This document shows positions 1 through 11,889 of a stretch of 64,000 nt of DNA, in pieces. This DNA comes from Acanthosepion esculentum (Eukaryota; Mollusca; Cephalopoda; Sepiida; Sepiidae): positions 55,897,372 to 55,961,371 of the forward strand of contig OZ038500.1 of the NCBI GenBank assembly GCA_964036315.1. The letters run 5' to 3'. The notes under the pieces were generated by a model. It was not told the origin of the DNA and made no database searches. It worked only from the letters and a program-made list of their open reading frames with translations. The translations under genes were made by a program, and so were the position numbers. Numbering within the stretch: position 1 is the stretch's first letter; each line of letters starts with the position of its first letter.

Positions 1-960
1 TGCAATTGTTTGTCTCCGGGGTGCATAGACTTCAAACAAATGTCGGCGGGTAGGTAAGATAGGATATGAACAAACCGGGTGGGCCCCGTCAATGAATGTT
101 CACAGGTAGTGGCCAATAGCGCAAGAGAGAGAGAGAGAGAAAGAGACAAAATAAGAGAGAGGGGGTGTAGAGTTTGCAAGGAAATGAAGAATTTGAGAAA
201 GGAGAGCAAGGCTGATGAGAATGGAGAGTAAGATGCACGGAAGATGTATCGTCGAAGGCGGGAAAACGCGAAAGAAGAGAGTGAGAGAGAAAGAGAGAGA
301 GAGGGTTTGGTTGCAACGACAGGAGGAGAATCACGACTGGAGGTGACTAAAAATGGCAGGCTATCCAACAACTTGAATTGGAATCGTAGAATTTCGGGAT
401 ATTTTTTTTTCTTTTGGAGTCGGGATGCAGTTTATTTTTTCTTACTTTTCTTTTTGTATTTCGTTTATGCTCAAAAACCCGTAGGAAATTTGAACAGAAA
501 AGAGAGTGGGGGTTTGATCAACAAGCCGAAGCTGATCGAAAACAGAGGGGAGAGAGTCATCAGCAGGAGTTGGGGAAAAGAGAAACAGAGTGTGAGAGAG
601 AGAGAGAGAGTGAGAGAGAGAGAGAGAGGTGAGGCAGATTCGGCAGGCCTATTCGTAGTGTTAGCAGTCTGTCTGTCGGTCAGGCTTGTTGGCAAATTCG
701 GTGGGTGGCAAGCCAATGAAGAGAAAGGCGAAGAATCGACGGGGAACCCAAAGAAAGAAAAGAAGAAAGAAAGAAAAGGAGGAGTGGGAGGGAACTTCTT
801 TGTTTTCTTGCCGTCTCAGTATACGTGTGTACATGCGAGTGTCTCTGATAGGTTATGGGCAACGCGCACACACAGACACAGAGTCATAGAATATAAGAGT
901 TCACTTACACACACACACACACATACACACACATGTACAAATATTCTTACCGGCTGATTG
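1..960. repeat. GA-rich low-complexity region with (GA)n runs and a short (CA)n
   Basis: Purine-rich DNA with (GA)n-type runs near 123-160, 275-302 and 593-630, and a (CA)n run near 907-933. Long open frames exist on both strands, but their products are Glu/Arg or Ser/Leu repeats read from the dinucleotide runs. They show no domain or codon structure, so I call no gene here. Confidence 0.7.
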
Positions 961-1014
961 CAATAATCTATCCGTTCGTCGGTTCATATAAATCAATTCA
1001 AATTTATCCATGTA

Positions 1015-1022
1015 TTTTACAG

Positions 1023-1073
<51 letters not shown>

Positions 1074-1205
1074 TAACTGTGTTTGATACAATGCGAAACT
1101 ATCTATCTATCTATCTAGCTAGCTAGCTAGCTATCTATCTACCTATCTATCTCGTAACTGCATTTGGTACTAATCTATCGATTAACTGTGTTTGATAATA
1201 TGCTG

Positions 1206-1273
<68 letters not shown>

Positions 1274-1345
1274 CATGACTGCATTTGCTATCTATCTATC
1301 TATCTATCGATCTATCTATCTATCTGTCAGGATGTCTGTCATATA
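1015..1345 (+). repeat. TATC tetranucleotide array with a conserved spacer
   Basis: Several (TATC)n blocks are separated by near-identical spacers of the form AACTGYGTTTGRTAC (near 1074, 1155, 1184 and 1275). The same spacer returns at 1687, 1778 and 1823. The unit is therefore compound (tetranucleotide plus a roughly 20-bp spacer), not a plain microsatellite. Confidence 0.85.
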
Positions 1346-1375
1346 TAATAAAGCTGTTAACATTTCACAGTACCG

Positions 1376-1428
1376 AAAAAACAACAAAAAAACAAAACAA
1401 AACAAAAATAAATAAATAAATAAATAAA
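1376..1428 (+). repeat. A-rich (AAAAC)n and (AAAT)n microsatellite
   Basis: Short runs of AAAAC/AAAAAC are followed by AAAT units. The tract directly precedes a dispersed repeat that starts near 1434, so it may be an old poly-A type tail. Confidence 0.6.
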
Positions 1429-1433
1429 AAAAG

Positions 1434-1600
1434 ACTTCGGATGGAAATTCTTACCAATACTAGAAAGGACAATAATAATGGACATGGGAATTCTCATTTT
1501 CTGCAGAAAGTCGTTTTTAGTAAAAGATTTTATAAATTTGAAACAAAAGGAACCCTAACTTTTCGTTCAGTGAATGCCGAATATTTCCATTTTCACCATT
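1434..1600 (+). repeat. Dispersed repeat Q, copy 1
   Basis: This segment is recognisably similar to 14935-15095. Both contain ATACTAGAAAGGACAATAA-like sequence at the left and TGAATGCCGAATATTTCC-like sequence at the right. It has no coding potential that I can recognise. The class is unknown. Confidence 0.5.
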
Positions 1601-1610
1601 AACATTCTAC

Positions 1611-1611
<1 letters not shown>

Positions 1612-1646
<35 letters not shown>

Positions 1647-1718
1647 ACTTTCTTTCTTTCTAAGCCTCTTAATATCTATCTATCTATTAACTGCGTTTGT
1701 CACTTTGGCTAAACTAAA

Positions 1719-1777
<59 letters not shown>

Positions 1778-1850
1778 TAACTGCGTTTAGCACTAGGTAA
1801 AACTTCTTATCTATTTATCAAGTAACTGCGTTTGACCCTAGGCTACACTC
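1612..1850 (+). repeat. (TTTC)n followed by TATC arrays with the same spacer
   Basis: A (TTTC)n block at 1612-1660 is followed by TATC arrays near 1675 and 1720-1777. The spacer seen at 1015-1345 recurs here three times. Confidence 0.8.
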
Positions 1851-2184
1851 ATTTTCTCAACGTCGGCCATAGTTTTTTTTCTTTTTTTAATTCCCAAGTT
1901 TAATCTCATTTCGCGTATTTAAAGTCCATTTCATATCATTTAATGCACTTCAGTCATCCTCTTTATTCTTTCTCTCTACCCGAGTGCCCACAAGAAATTT
2001 CACCTATCTGAAAGTGGACTTTTTCGTCCATACTGTGATTTTGTTGTGTAGCTTTTAGAATTTGGAGGAATTAATGAGTTGATGAGATGCTATAATTGAG
2101 TAATGATATCATGAAGGAATTTTGACAGCTTGTAGATAGGGGTTGGGGTCTGTGAAATAACGAGTCGTAGTGGGTATCCGATTT
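1851..2184. other. No recognisable feature
   Basis: AT-rich sequence with no repeat partner in the window and no coding signature that I can see. Confidence 0.5.
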
Positions 2185-2660
2185 TTTTTTAAAGCTTATC
2201 ACCCCAAGCAAGGCTGGAAGCCACTAGCACGCAAGGGGTTACAGACGGTTTGGAGGAAGAGCAGATAGGAGTGGTGAAGGAGAGGATGTGGAGAAAGATA
2301 GTGGATCGATCAAGGCAAGGGGGTTACAGAAGATTTGGAGCGAGAGCTGATAGGAATGAAAGGTGAATGGATGTGGAGAAGGGAAGTGGATAGATCAAGG
2401 CAACTGGAGATGTCGATTGACGTTACACTTAAATAGTTGGAGATTGTATTTGTCAGGGAAACAGGAATAAGGAAGGGAGTTCCACAGGCGAGATGTGCGA
2501 GACATGAAGCTATTGGAGTAGAAGAGACATTTACATGTAACAGTTTTAACGGTGAAGGGGGTGGGAACGGGATGCCAGCCTCGTAGGACGTTTAAATTCA
2601 TGAGGCTTAGGAACCAGCGAAAGCAGCTCCTCGGAGCAATTACCGTGAAAGTATTTATAA
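2185..2660 (-). mobile_element. LINE-A 3-prime end fragment
   Basis: Read on the minus strand this is the C-terminal end and tail of the jockey/CR1-like LINE called LINE-A here. The frame contains the SRTSRLWNSLPYSCFPD and LFKCNVNRHLQL motifs that also occur at 25100-25230 and 62370-62470. Downstream on the minus strand comes the shared noncoding tail, which ends with the AAGCAAGGCTGG block (its plus-strand form) near 2200. It is a 5-prime truncated, dead copy, typical of LINE integration. Confidence 0.8.
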
Positions 2661-2964
2661 AAAAGACAGAGGTATTTTTATATTTCCGTATAAGTATCCT
2701 ATAGACATAACCCCCTTCACACCGTTAGGTTTCGTATTATCTGAATTGTTAACCATGATTTCTCTTGGGATTGATAGTGGAGTGATTTCCCGTTGCCTTC
2801 TTTACGGTGGTTTATGGAGACACCACCTCCTGTTAGCTGGCCGTTTGTTAGGTCTTGCTTTTCGTCCTACTGGCTTGCTAGCGAGCTATTTCAATCGGAG
2901 TGGAGTAGTCGGTTTAGACGCCGACATTTCCACTGGAATACTTACCGAAATGAAGCTTGGTCCA
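2661..2964. other. No recognisable feature
   Basis: Open frames here are short and show no family motif. The sequence lies between a LINE-A tail and an RTE tail and may be older element debris. Confidence 0.4.
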
Positions 2965-3325
2965 TGATATCCTTACAGAAGGATGCTAATGATATCATGC
3001 ACCGAGCATGTGACCAACGATGAGGTCTTAGAGAGGTTGCAAACAAGGAGGGGAGTTATACTTAATATCAGGAAGAGGCAGCTGAAGTTGCTGGGACACA
3101 TAATGAAAAACGAGACCCTGGAGAATCTTATACTCACGGGTCGAATAGAGGGAAAGATAGACAAGGGAAAACAACGCGTGGCATACCTCGCGGACGTAAG
3201 CAAGTGGATGACAGAACGTGCTCTGGGGGAGGAAGCTGAGGCAATGAACTTGTTGAGAGCTGCAAGGGATAGGAGAAGGTGGAGATCCATGATTGCCTAC
3301 GCCCTGAAAGCACATGGCACATAAA
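2965..3325 (+). pseudogene. RTE-like LINE, C-terminal end of the polyprotein
   Basis: An open frame at 2983-3324 encodes the C-terminal tail of an RTE-like reverse transcriptase protein. Motifs include HVTNDEVLERLQTRRG, RKRQLKLLGHIM, LENLILTGRIEGK and RRWRSMIAYALKAHGT. The reverse transcriptase and endonuclease domains are absent, so the copy is 5-prime truncated. It ends with an ACATAAAAAGAAA-like terminus shared with other RTE copies in the window. The original start lies far upstream and is lost, so the first ATG has no meaning. The frame is intact but short, and it has no predicted function alone. Confidence 0.85.
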
Positions 3326-4029
3326 AAGAAAAAAAAAGATAGTTATCCTGGTTGGTAGTCGAAGATGATTTTGTTGATTTTCAAGGAACCTACTTCGGCA
3401 AGTTTGTTGACGTATCATTATCGGGTCCCCGTGGTGTTTTTATTTAATTTCTTAAATTTAGATCGGTCGGCGACGTTGAATCTCATTCTTAGACGCTCTC
3501 GTAGAATAACACATTCACCACTCCATTATACAAGAACCCACTAACAGAAACTCTTGCCACCTTAACTTTAAGAAGGAATGTCCACTTAGATATTGTAGTT
3601 GTAAAGAAACTTATAGTAGCAATAAACGTCTGTAATAAATTTCTTCTGTCTCTCGGCCGCAAAACCTTTAGCCAAATAACAGTTCAAACGATAGACCGTC
3701 GTAAGAGTCCGACAGGCAACGTAGAAACGACAAAATGGGATCATACCTGCAACCTTCACTTCTCACCAGCAAAAAACGCGTGTTCGTCTACCAAGCTCAG
3801 AAAATCCAGTCACCCACATAAGCGAAAAACAACGGCTTTTGTTCACCGAAAGATCTTTCTGATTGGTCACGCCATTTAGGGGAGGGAAGAACATTAGCAT
3901 AGATTGTGGTCCTTAAAGTAGGTTTTTGCTAAATTTTTCTTCGGCAGATCGCACACAAAAAACGAACTCTTTTTCGAGGTAACTGATTATCTCTTTCACT
4001 ACAGATATAAAATAGTAGTTATAAAAACA
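3326..4029. other. No recognisable feature
   Basis: No microsatellite, no family motif and no long open frame. The right end leads into Penelope-like sequence, so part of this may be a decayed upstream portion of that element. I cannot show it. Confidence 0.4.
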
Positions 4030-4545
4030 TTTCCTAAAGAGAGTACACGAGAATTCCTCTCTCGTCCCCATTTCCTTAAAGATATCAATAATGTGAAAAA
4101 GACGCTAGTTAACAATGGTTTTCCTAACTACGTCATCGACCACCATGTTGGACTATGTCTTTCTAATGTAACTAATAACATTACTGAACATACAGATAAA
4201 AACAATAACATTAACATCTAAAAAATCCACATACATGTTAGTTAACTATAAGCAAAATGAATTTTATCTTAGAAATATAAAGAAATACACAACACCGGTC
4301 GACCAGAACAAGAAAATTAAATTATCTATTGTAAAAAATTTAACACAACTAACCTTATCATAAAAAATAACAACATACACGCAAAATCAAAACTAAAAAG
4401 AACCAATATTATTTACGAGTTCAAATGCCTCTGGAGGAACTGTGTTCGTAATCAAACCAATCTTATAAATAATTCTACTGGTCATAATACTACATAACTA
4501 TCTAGACGACTCACGTTACATCTAAACGACCATATGACTTGTATG
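4030..4545 (+). pseudogene. Penelope-like element fragment (end of RT, linker, start of GIY-YIG endonuclease)
   Basis: Fragmented plus-strand frames read in the order expected for a Penelope-like protein. First comes a NNVKKTLVNNGFPNY segment (RT end), then a linker, then RTNIIYEFKC followed by LSRRLTLHLNDH, which matches the endonuclease at 13057-13437. Stop codons and frame changes interrupt it, for example near 4220 and 4494. The Tyr-Gly pair of the second GIY-YIG half is not readable, as the copy has STGHNTT where IYVGHTT is expected. This is a dead relic. Confidence 0.7.
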
Positions 4546-4744
4546 TATTGAATGATCCTCATTTACAGTTCTTCCAATTTAGTGCCTTAAAAACCTGGAG
4601 ATCATTAGCAATAATATATATTTTGATTTCTGTGATTCTTATCGATAATTTTCTGCACCTTCCATACAAATATGAGTATTTTGATGATATTAGGAGCCTT
4701 GGCAGGCGTTTTACGTTTGTAGCATATGTACATGATTTTCAAGA

Positions 4745-5000
4745 CTTAGCTTAGATTTGGCACAAGGCCGAAAGTATGTGCCCCCTCGTGAGGATCGATC
4801 TCACTATTGAGTCGTAATTGATCCAGCGAGACAAGTTTAAATCACGTCGAAGTGCCCAAGTGATTTTCTAATCTTAGATGTGGCACAAGGCCAAAAGTAT
4901 GAGCCTCACAGTGAGGATCGAACTCACGATTTAGCCGGAATTGATCTAGCGAATTAAGCGCCTAAAGTTTGACGACAGAGTTGTGAGTTCAATTCTTGGC
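4745..5000 (-). repeat. Two diverged SINE-1 monomers
   Basis: Two units contain TGGCACAAGGCC and GTGAGGATCGA on the plus strand. The reverse strand therefore carries a GAGTTCGATCCTC-like B box and ends in GGCCTTGTGCCA. They are older relatives of the satellite at 5345-7100. Confidence 0.7.
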
Positions 5001-5039
5001 CTCAAGAACATGGAGAGTTATTATAACGAAACAGATATC

Positions 5040-5240
5040 CGCAGTCATAGTATTTGGAAGTAGAACAGTCTGCATTCCGTGGACTAAATAAAACGTTCAG
5101 TTCTAAATTCATAAAAATACCAACTGAAGAAGGCCGGAGCGTACAACGGCAGAGATATCTTGAATGTGACTTTAAAGATAGGGACAATTCTGTCAAGATT
5201 TTATTCTTAGTAATTATAGCTTTTTCTCCTCGAGATTTTA
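5040..5240 (+). repeat. SINE-2 fragment, diverged
   Basis: It shares with 34860-35215 the order GAACAGTCTGC (GAACAATCTACC in that copy), a GTTCAGTTCTAAATTC-like block and CTGAAGAAGGCCGGAGCG, then TACAACGGCA. The tRNA-like head is not visible. It sits between the diverged SINE-1 monomers and the main satellite. Confidence 0.55.
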
Positions 5241-5344
5241 TTTAGTTAGAATTTGATATTTTACGGTATGTAAATCCATTTTATATTTTTTGCGCTAAAC
5301 AGCAATTAGACTGGGACATCTAGCCTTGGTTGGCAGTCAGTATT

Positions 5345-7100
5345 AGTAGTTTTCTAATCGTAGATTAGATGTGGCAAAAACAGAACGTATGGGCCACTCA
5401 GTGAGGATCGAAGTCACTATTCAGCCATAATTGACCTGGCGAGACAAGCTTGCTGACAATTACATCACTTCGAAGTTTTCAAATGATTTTCTAAGCGTAG
5501 CTTACATGTGGCACAAGGCCGAAAGTATGGACCACCTAGTGAGGATCGAACTCACTATTCAGCCATAATTGACCTGGCGAGACAAGCTTGCTGACAATTA
5601 CATCACTTCGAAGTTTTCAAATGATTTTCTAAGCGTAGCTTACATGTGGCATAAGGCCGAAAGTATGGACCACCTAGTGAGGATCGAAATCACTATTCAG
5701 CCATAATTGACCTGGCGAGACAAGCTTGCTGACAATTACATCACTTCGAAGTTTTCAAATGATTTTCTAAGCGTAGCTTACATGTGGCACAAGGCCGAAA
5801 GTATGGACCAACTAGTGAGGATCGAAATCACTATTCAGCCATAATTGACCTGGCGAGACAAGCTTGCTGACAATTACATCACTTCGAAGTTTTCAAATGA
5901 TTTTCTAAGCGTAGCTTACATGTGGCATAAGGCCGAAAGTATGGACCACCTAGTGAGGATCGAAATCACTATTCAGCCATAATTGACCTGGCGAGACAAG
6001 CTTGCTGACAATTACATCACTTCGAAGTTTTCAAATGATTTTCTAAGCGTAGCTTACATGTGGCATAAGGCCGAAAGTATGGACCACCTAGTGAGGATCG
6101 AAATCACTATTCAGCCATAATTGACCTGGCGAGACAAGCTTGCTGACAATTACATCACTTCGAAGTTTTCAAATGATTTTCTAAGCGTAGCTTACATGTG
6201 GCACAAGGCCGAAAGTATGGACCACCTAGTGAGGATCGAAATCACTATTCAGCCATAATTGACCTGGCGAGACAAGCTTGCTGACAATTACATCACTTCG
6301 AAGTTTTCAAATGATTTTCTAAGCGTAGCTTACATGTGGCACAAGGCCGAAAGTATGGACCACCTAGTGAGGATCGAACTCACTATTCAGCCATAATTGA
6401 CCTGGCGAGACAAGCTTGCTGACAATTACATCACTTCGAAGTTTTCAAATGATTTTCTAAGCGTAGCTTACATGTGGCACAAGGCCGAAAGTATGGACCA
6501 CCTAGTGAGGATCGAACTCACTATTCAGCCATAATTGACCTGGCGAGACAAGCTTGCTGACAATTACATCACTTCGAAGTTTTCAAATGATTTTCTAAGC
6601 GTAGCTTACATGTGGCACAAGGCCGAAAGTATGGACCACCTAGTGAGGATCGAACTCACTATTCAGCCATAATTGACCTGACGAGACAAGCTTGCTGACA
6701 ATTACATCACGTCGAAGTGCCCAAATGTTTTTCTAAGCATAGCTCATATATGGCACAAGGCCGAATGTATGGGCAATCTGGTGAGGATTGAACTCAATAT
6801 TCAGCCGTAATTAATCTAGCGAGACCAGGTTGCTATACATTACATCACATCGAATGCCCCTAGTGATTTCTAATCTTATCTTAGATGTGGCACAAGGCCG
6901 AATGTATGGGCAACCTAGTGAGGACAGAACTCACTATTCAGCCGTAAATGATCTAGCGAGACAAGCTTGCTAACAATTAGATAATGATTTTCTAAGTGTA
7001 GCTTAGATGTGGCACAAGGTCGTACTAAATATTCAGCCCTAATTGATCTAGGAGACGAGGCTGCTAACCATTAAACCACGTCGAAGTGCCCAAACTAGGA
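5345..7100 (-). repeat. 138-bp satellite array derived from a tRNA-like SINE
   Basis: About twelve tandem units. Measured between successive GGCC landmarks (5520, 5658, 5796, 5934 and on to 6762) the period is exactly 138 bp. Nine units between about 5470 and 6715 are nearly identical, and the flanking units are diverged. On the minus strand each unit holds a tRNA-like block with a GAGTTCGATCCTCAC B box and a decayed A box. The rightmost diverged unit (7040-7095) keeps a better A box (TGGTTTAATGGTTAGCA). Variants cluster: GAAATCAC units are consecutive and GAACTCAC units flank them, which fits block amplification. Confidence 0.9.
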
Positions 7101-8267
<1,167 letters not shown>

Positions 8268-8371
8268 GAATAAAGTCCGACAATTATTATTTAATGTCAA
8301 AATTACTGCTTATAAACTTCAAAGATTCATGGAAGATTCAAGTTTATAATCAGTAAATTCGACCTTGCCAC

Positions 8372-8455
8372 CCGAACGATCCTCTGTGTCCGAATCGGTT
8401 AAAAGGCACGTCAGGCTATATAGGATACAGGTTCGAATCTTGTCGGAGGACGAAT
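8372..8455 (+). repeat. tRNA-like sequence, probably a SINE head
   Basis: A block with TCCTCTG at the left end and CGGAGGA at the right end could form a 7-bp acceptor stem. Between them are a CCGAATCGGTTAAAAGG A-box-like segment and ACAGGTTCGAATCTTGT, a T-arm with a B box. I cannot form a good anticodon stem, so a functional tRNA is unlikely. A tRNA-derived SINE head is more likely. Confidence 0.45.
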
Positions 8456-8689
8456 ATTTTCTGTGAAAATTTCTCGGACATTCAGGCCGGTAAATGTTGT
8501 TGGATACTGTTTATTATAAACAGAGCATTTACTTAAATATTTGTATCTATAAAAAGAATTTTAAACATAAAAATGTCTTAAAATATATATATACGACAAA
8601 GCCACAACGTGCTAACCGTATTTGAAAATTAAAACACCACTACTACACACTAAGACATATTAATATCAATTAAGCTGAAAAATCAAATC

Positions 8690-8861
8690 ATCCTTGATAA
8701 TGGCTAAATATATAGCCGAAAGCGCTCGGAAAAATAAAACATTTGGACAGTTCTTACACACCCTTTGTCCAGCAAAGAAAGCTCTTGTTCGTACACAAGA
8801 AAAATTAAATAAAAAAACTTAACCGTAGTACCTTGTCTGTCGTTTTTAATGAAACTTGCAG

Positions 8862-8943
<82 letters not shown>
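8690..8943 (+). mobile_element. Penelope-like 5-prime fragment joined to (TA)n
   Basis: It contains TTGATAATGGCTAAATATAT, AGCCGAAAGCGCTCGG and further right GTTTTTAATGAAACTTGCAG, and then passes directly into (TA)n at 8868-8943. The same order occurs at 15747-16010 (minus), and parts of it at 13721-13918, 16060-16170 and 54529-54610. Assignment to a Penelope-like element is inference. It rests on the stem-GAAA motif shared with the 3-prime flank of the endonuclease ORF at 13057-13437. Confidence 0.55.
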
Positions 8944-8946
<3 letters not shown>

Positions 8947-9466
8947 AATGTGAAGTAAAATTGGTAGCATTTAAAAAGTGGTCAATACAACGTAGATCAA
9001 TATATGATTATTATTTTTATTATAAGAGATTATAACAAAACATGTTTAAAATCACTGCACAATAGCTTTCGTGTTTCCGTAACTTTTTGCCTCTTCATGC
9101 GATGGTAAGTAAGTGGTGATTAAATGATATACACACATAAGTAAAAGTTTTGTCCCTCAGCTGATTGATGTTCCCTTTTAGCATCCAGACTCCAGAGTTT
9201 CGTAGACGGTCCACTATGTGTGTGTGTGAGTTTCTGCGTGTGATAGAAAAAGGGAATGAAGTTCCTTTCTATTTTGTTTAATAATGGTACAGTCTGAAGT
9301 CAATACTCCTGGCCAAAAATGTTAAAGTCTTAACTTTTTTGTTTCGTTGTATTTCTCTCTGCCTATTCGTCTTAAATTTTGACAATAATCCAATTCAATT
9401 TTTCCAAGGAAACCATATGGGAATTGAAATCACCTCCACACAAATATATTTAAATATGTGCGTGTG

Positions 9467-9470
<4 letters not shown>
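8944..9470. other. No recognisable feature
   Basis: AT-rich DNA without motifs, apart from a short TGTGTG run near 9217. Confidence 0.5.
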
Positions 9471-9512
<42 letters not shown>

Positions 9513-9604
9513 TGAACAGACTGACATAGATATATAGATATGAACAGACTGACATTGATAGATAGATAGGTAGATAGATAGATAGATATGAACAGACTGA
9601 CATT

Positions 9605-9640
<36 letters not shown>

Positions 9641-9779
9641 TGAACAGACTGACATTGATAGATAGATAGATATGAACAGACTGACATTGATAGATAGATA
9701 GATAGATAGATAGATATGAACAGACTGACATAGATAGATAGATATGAACAGACTGAGATAGATAGATATGAACAGACTG

Positions 9780-9821
<42 letters not shown>

Positions 9822-10161
9822 GAATAAACTGATGTAGATAGGAACAATATGAGATTGATATATGCATAGTTAGATAGACAGGCATGCATATACAGACAGA
9901 TTGACAGACATATCAATTTAGATAGATAGATAGATAGACATATCTAGGCAGTCATACATACATATATAGATAGATAGATAGATAGATAGATAGACAGACA
10001 TATCTAGGCAGTCATACAGACATAGATAGATAGATAGATAGACATATCTAGGCAGTCATACATACATATATAGATAGATAGATAGATAGATAGACAGACA
10101 GACATATCTAGGCAGTCATACAGACATAGATAGATAGATAGATAGGCATATGTAGACAGTC

Positions 10162-10199
<38 letters not shown>

Positions 10200-10226
10200 T
10201 GGCATATCTATACAGTCATACAGACG

Positions 10227-10279
<53 letters not shown>

Positions 10280-10281
10280 TC
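9471..10281 (+). repeat. GATA array with two higher-order minisatellite units
   Basis: About 800 bp of GATA repeats. From about 9510 to 9795 the blocks are separated by ATATGAACAGACTGACATTG-like spacers in at least eight copies. From about 9935 to 10225 they are separated by a second spacer, CATATCTAGGCAGTCATAC, in about five copies. Long open frames on the minus strand (Tyr-Leu-Ser-Ile repeats) are microsatellite readings, not genes. Confidence 0.9.
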
Positions 10282-10323
10282 ATACATACATAAATAAAAC
10301 AGACTGTTGCAGGTAGGTGCTAA

Positions 10324-10332
10324 TCTCAGTTT

Positions 10333-10372
<40 letters not shown>
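10324..10372. repeat. (TA)n microsatellite
   Basis: About 48 bp of TA repeat. Confidence 0.9.
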
Positions 10373-10375
<3 letters not shown>

Positions 10376-10405
10376 GGAAATTTAATGACAAAGTTTACTT
10401 GTGAT

Positions 10406-10441
10406 GCGTTTCGTCCTTTAGAAATTCATTGGACTTATTTT
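10406..10441 (-). ncRNA. Decayed hammerhead-like motif
   Basis: On the minus strand GTCC (10434-10431) and GGAC (10416-10413) can pair as stem II across a 14-nt loop, and GAAACGC follows at once. This is the right half of a hammerhead core as known from retroelement hammerheads. The left core, expected as CTGATGA, reads AAAATAA here, so activity is not expected. Confidence 0.35.
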
Positions 10442-10448
10442 ATTATAT

Positions 10449-10552
10449 TGGTAGAACTACATATGCGCATGGCACAGGTGTGTTGGGAATTTTTTTTTTT
10501 TTTAATTGACAGCACACATCTGACATGCATATGTCTAGTTCTACCAACATAA
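10449..10552. repeat. Imperfect inverted repeat
   Basis: The left arm begins TTGGTAGAACTACATATGC and the right arm ends GCATATGTCTAGTTCTACCAA. A T-rich loop separates them. It would form a roughly 38-bp imperfect hairpin. The class is unknown. Confidence 0.65.
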
Positions 10553-11072
10553 GGTATGGATATTAAAAGAACTGATCCGACGTGCAACTTTAGGATAATA
10601 ACTGCGACATTCCTATAGTTATTGAACAATTTAGTTCATGCGACATCGACTAAAAAAAAAAACTACTACTAAAAAAGAATTCTCCTATTACCAGATTAGT
10701 ACAAAAATCTTAAATTTAAAAAAAAATTCAACCTCAGCGTTGCCACCGCACGCTCCAAAATTTCTTACCGTTAATAATAACACATTTCTAAAAAAACATA
10801 TTTCGGATTACATCTAATCTTTCGTTGTCCTGTTATTACCTGGATGTAAAAAACAAATCTATTTCCATACCTGATAATGTCTGTATGAACAGATGAAAGC
10901 TTGTAAAAAAAAGACCTTATGCAACTGGAATTTATTAAAAACAGGGATCATAACATTCATCTACAGGTTCGGGGTCAATGTATTTTAATAAATTTGTTTG
11001 CGAAGATGTATTCTCGCCATGTATATCATAACTTCACTATCTGCTTTTTGTATGAATGATTCACAACATTCT

Positions 11073-11140
<68 letters not shown>

Positions 11141-11722
11141 CTTAAACAATAATGTAAAACACGTCAAATTTATTATAGAATAATATGAAATTGAACATAG
11201 AATAGATTGCGTTAGAATTAGTTTCTCTCAGTATTCAGTATTTTGACAACTATAATGTACTAATATAAAAAGTACTACAAGGTACATAATGGAATTGTGT
11301 AGTTGTGACCACCAGTGTTGTCGTAAATTTTATGCAGAAAATGATATTTTAATAAAAAACGAATATAATGTATTTAAAAAGTGTTTGTTATCTATATTAT
11401 GTCGAATTAAAAGTAAATAAAAATCCAATGTAATTTCTAATGTCGAAAATGCCTTGAAAGTGCTCTTCGAACTAAACTCTTTTCGATTATTATATAATTG
11501 GCTATTTCTGTTTATCGCCTGTTTTTAATATATTAGGACTGAAATGACATGGGATTATTAAACTTAATATGAAGTAAACAAAAAAGAGTCGTAATCACTG
11601 AAAATCTAATTTCTATAACAACACAGTTGAAGTTAAAGTCACTCAGGAGAAATATAGTCTTAGGGTGTGCTATATTTATGGGATAAAGTGCTCAATATCA
11701 GATATAGAGCGTGTGTAAATAT
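10553..11722. other. No gene seen; AT-rich with (TA)n
   Basis: Holds a (TA)n tract at about 11075-11138. The rest is AT-rich DNA with no motif that I recognise. Confidence 0.5.
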
Positions 11723-11853
11723 AAAAGTGAACATAGAAGTCAACACTTAGAGGCAACAGTCTGTTTCATGCTAGACGAAATCGTGGCCTGACGATTGTGT
11801 CTAGCATGAAACAGACTGTCGCCTCTAAGTGTTGACTTCTATGTTCACTTTAT
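11723..11853. repeat. Large near-perfect palindrome
   Basis: The arms begin AAAGTGAACATAGAAGTC on the left and end with the reverse complement on the right. They extend about 55 bp inward past TTTCATGCTAGAC, leaving a short centre around 11778-11795. Only a few mismatches are visible. One arm-like copy also occurs alone at 59997-60040, next to a hammerhead-like motif. The arms are therefore ends of a dispersed element in inverted arrangement. Confidence 0.85.
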
Positions 11854-11889
11854 ATATATATATATATATATATATGAATATGATTTAAA

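Noticed and set aside
244..957. 237-codon open frame rich in Arg and Glu
   Set aside because: It runs through (GA)n and (CA)n repeats. The product is low-complexity, opposite-strand frames are equally open, and no domain is visible.
5345..7100. CRISPR-like regular repeat array
   Set aside because: Units are head-to-tail without unique spacers, carry a SINE promoter box, and lie in animal DNA.
8372..8455. Functional tRNA gene
   Set aside because: Acceptor stem and T arm can form, but no proper anticodon stem or anticodon loop is found.
9395..9916. 173- and 151-codon minus-strand frames with Tyr-Leu-Ser-Ile repeats
   Set aside because: Translations of a GATA array in several frames. Not genes.
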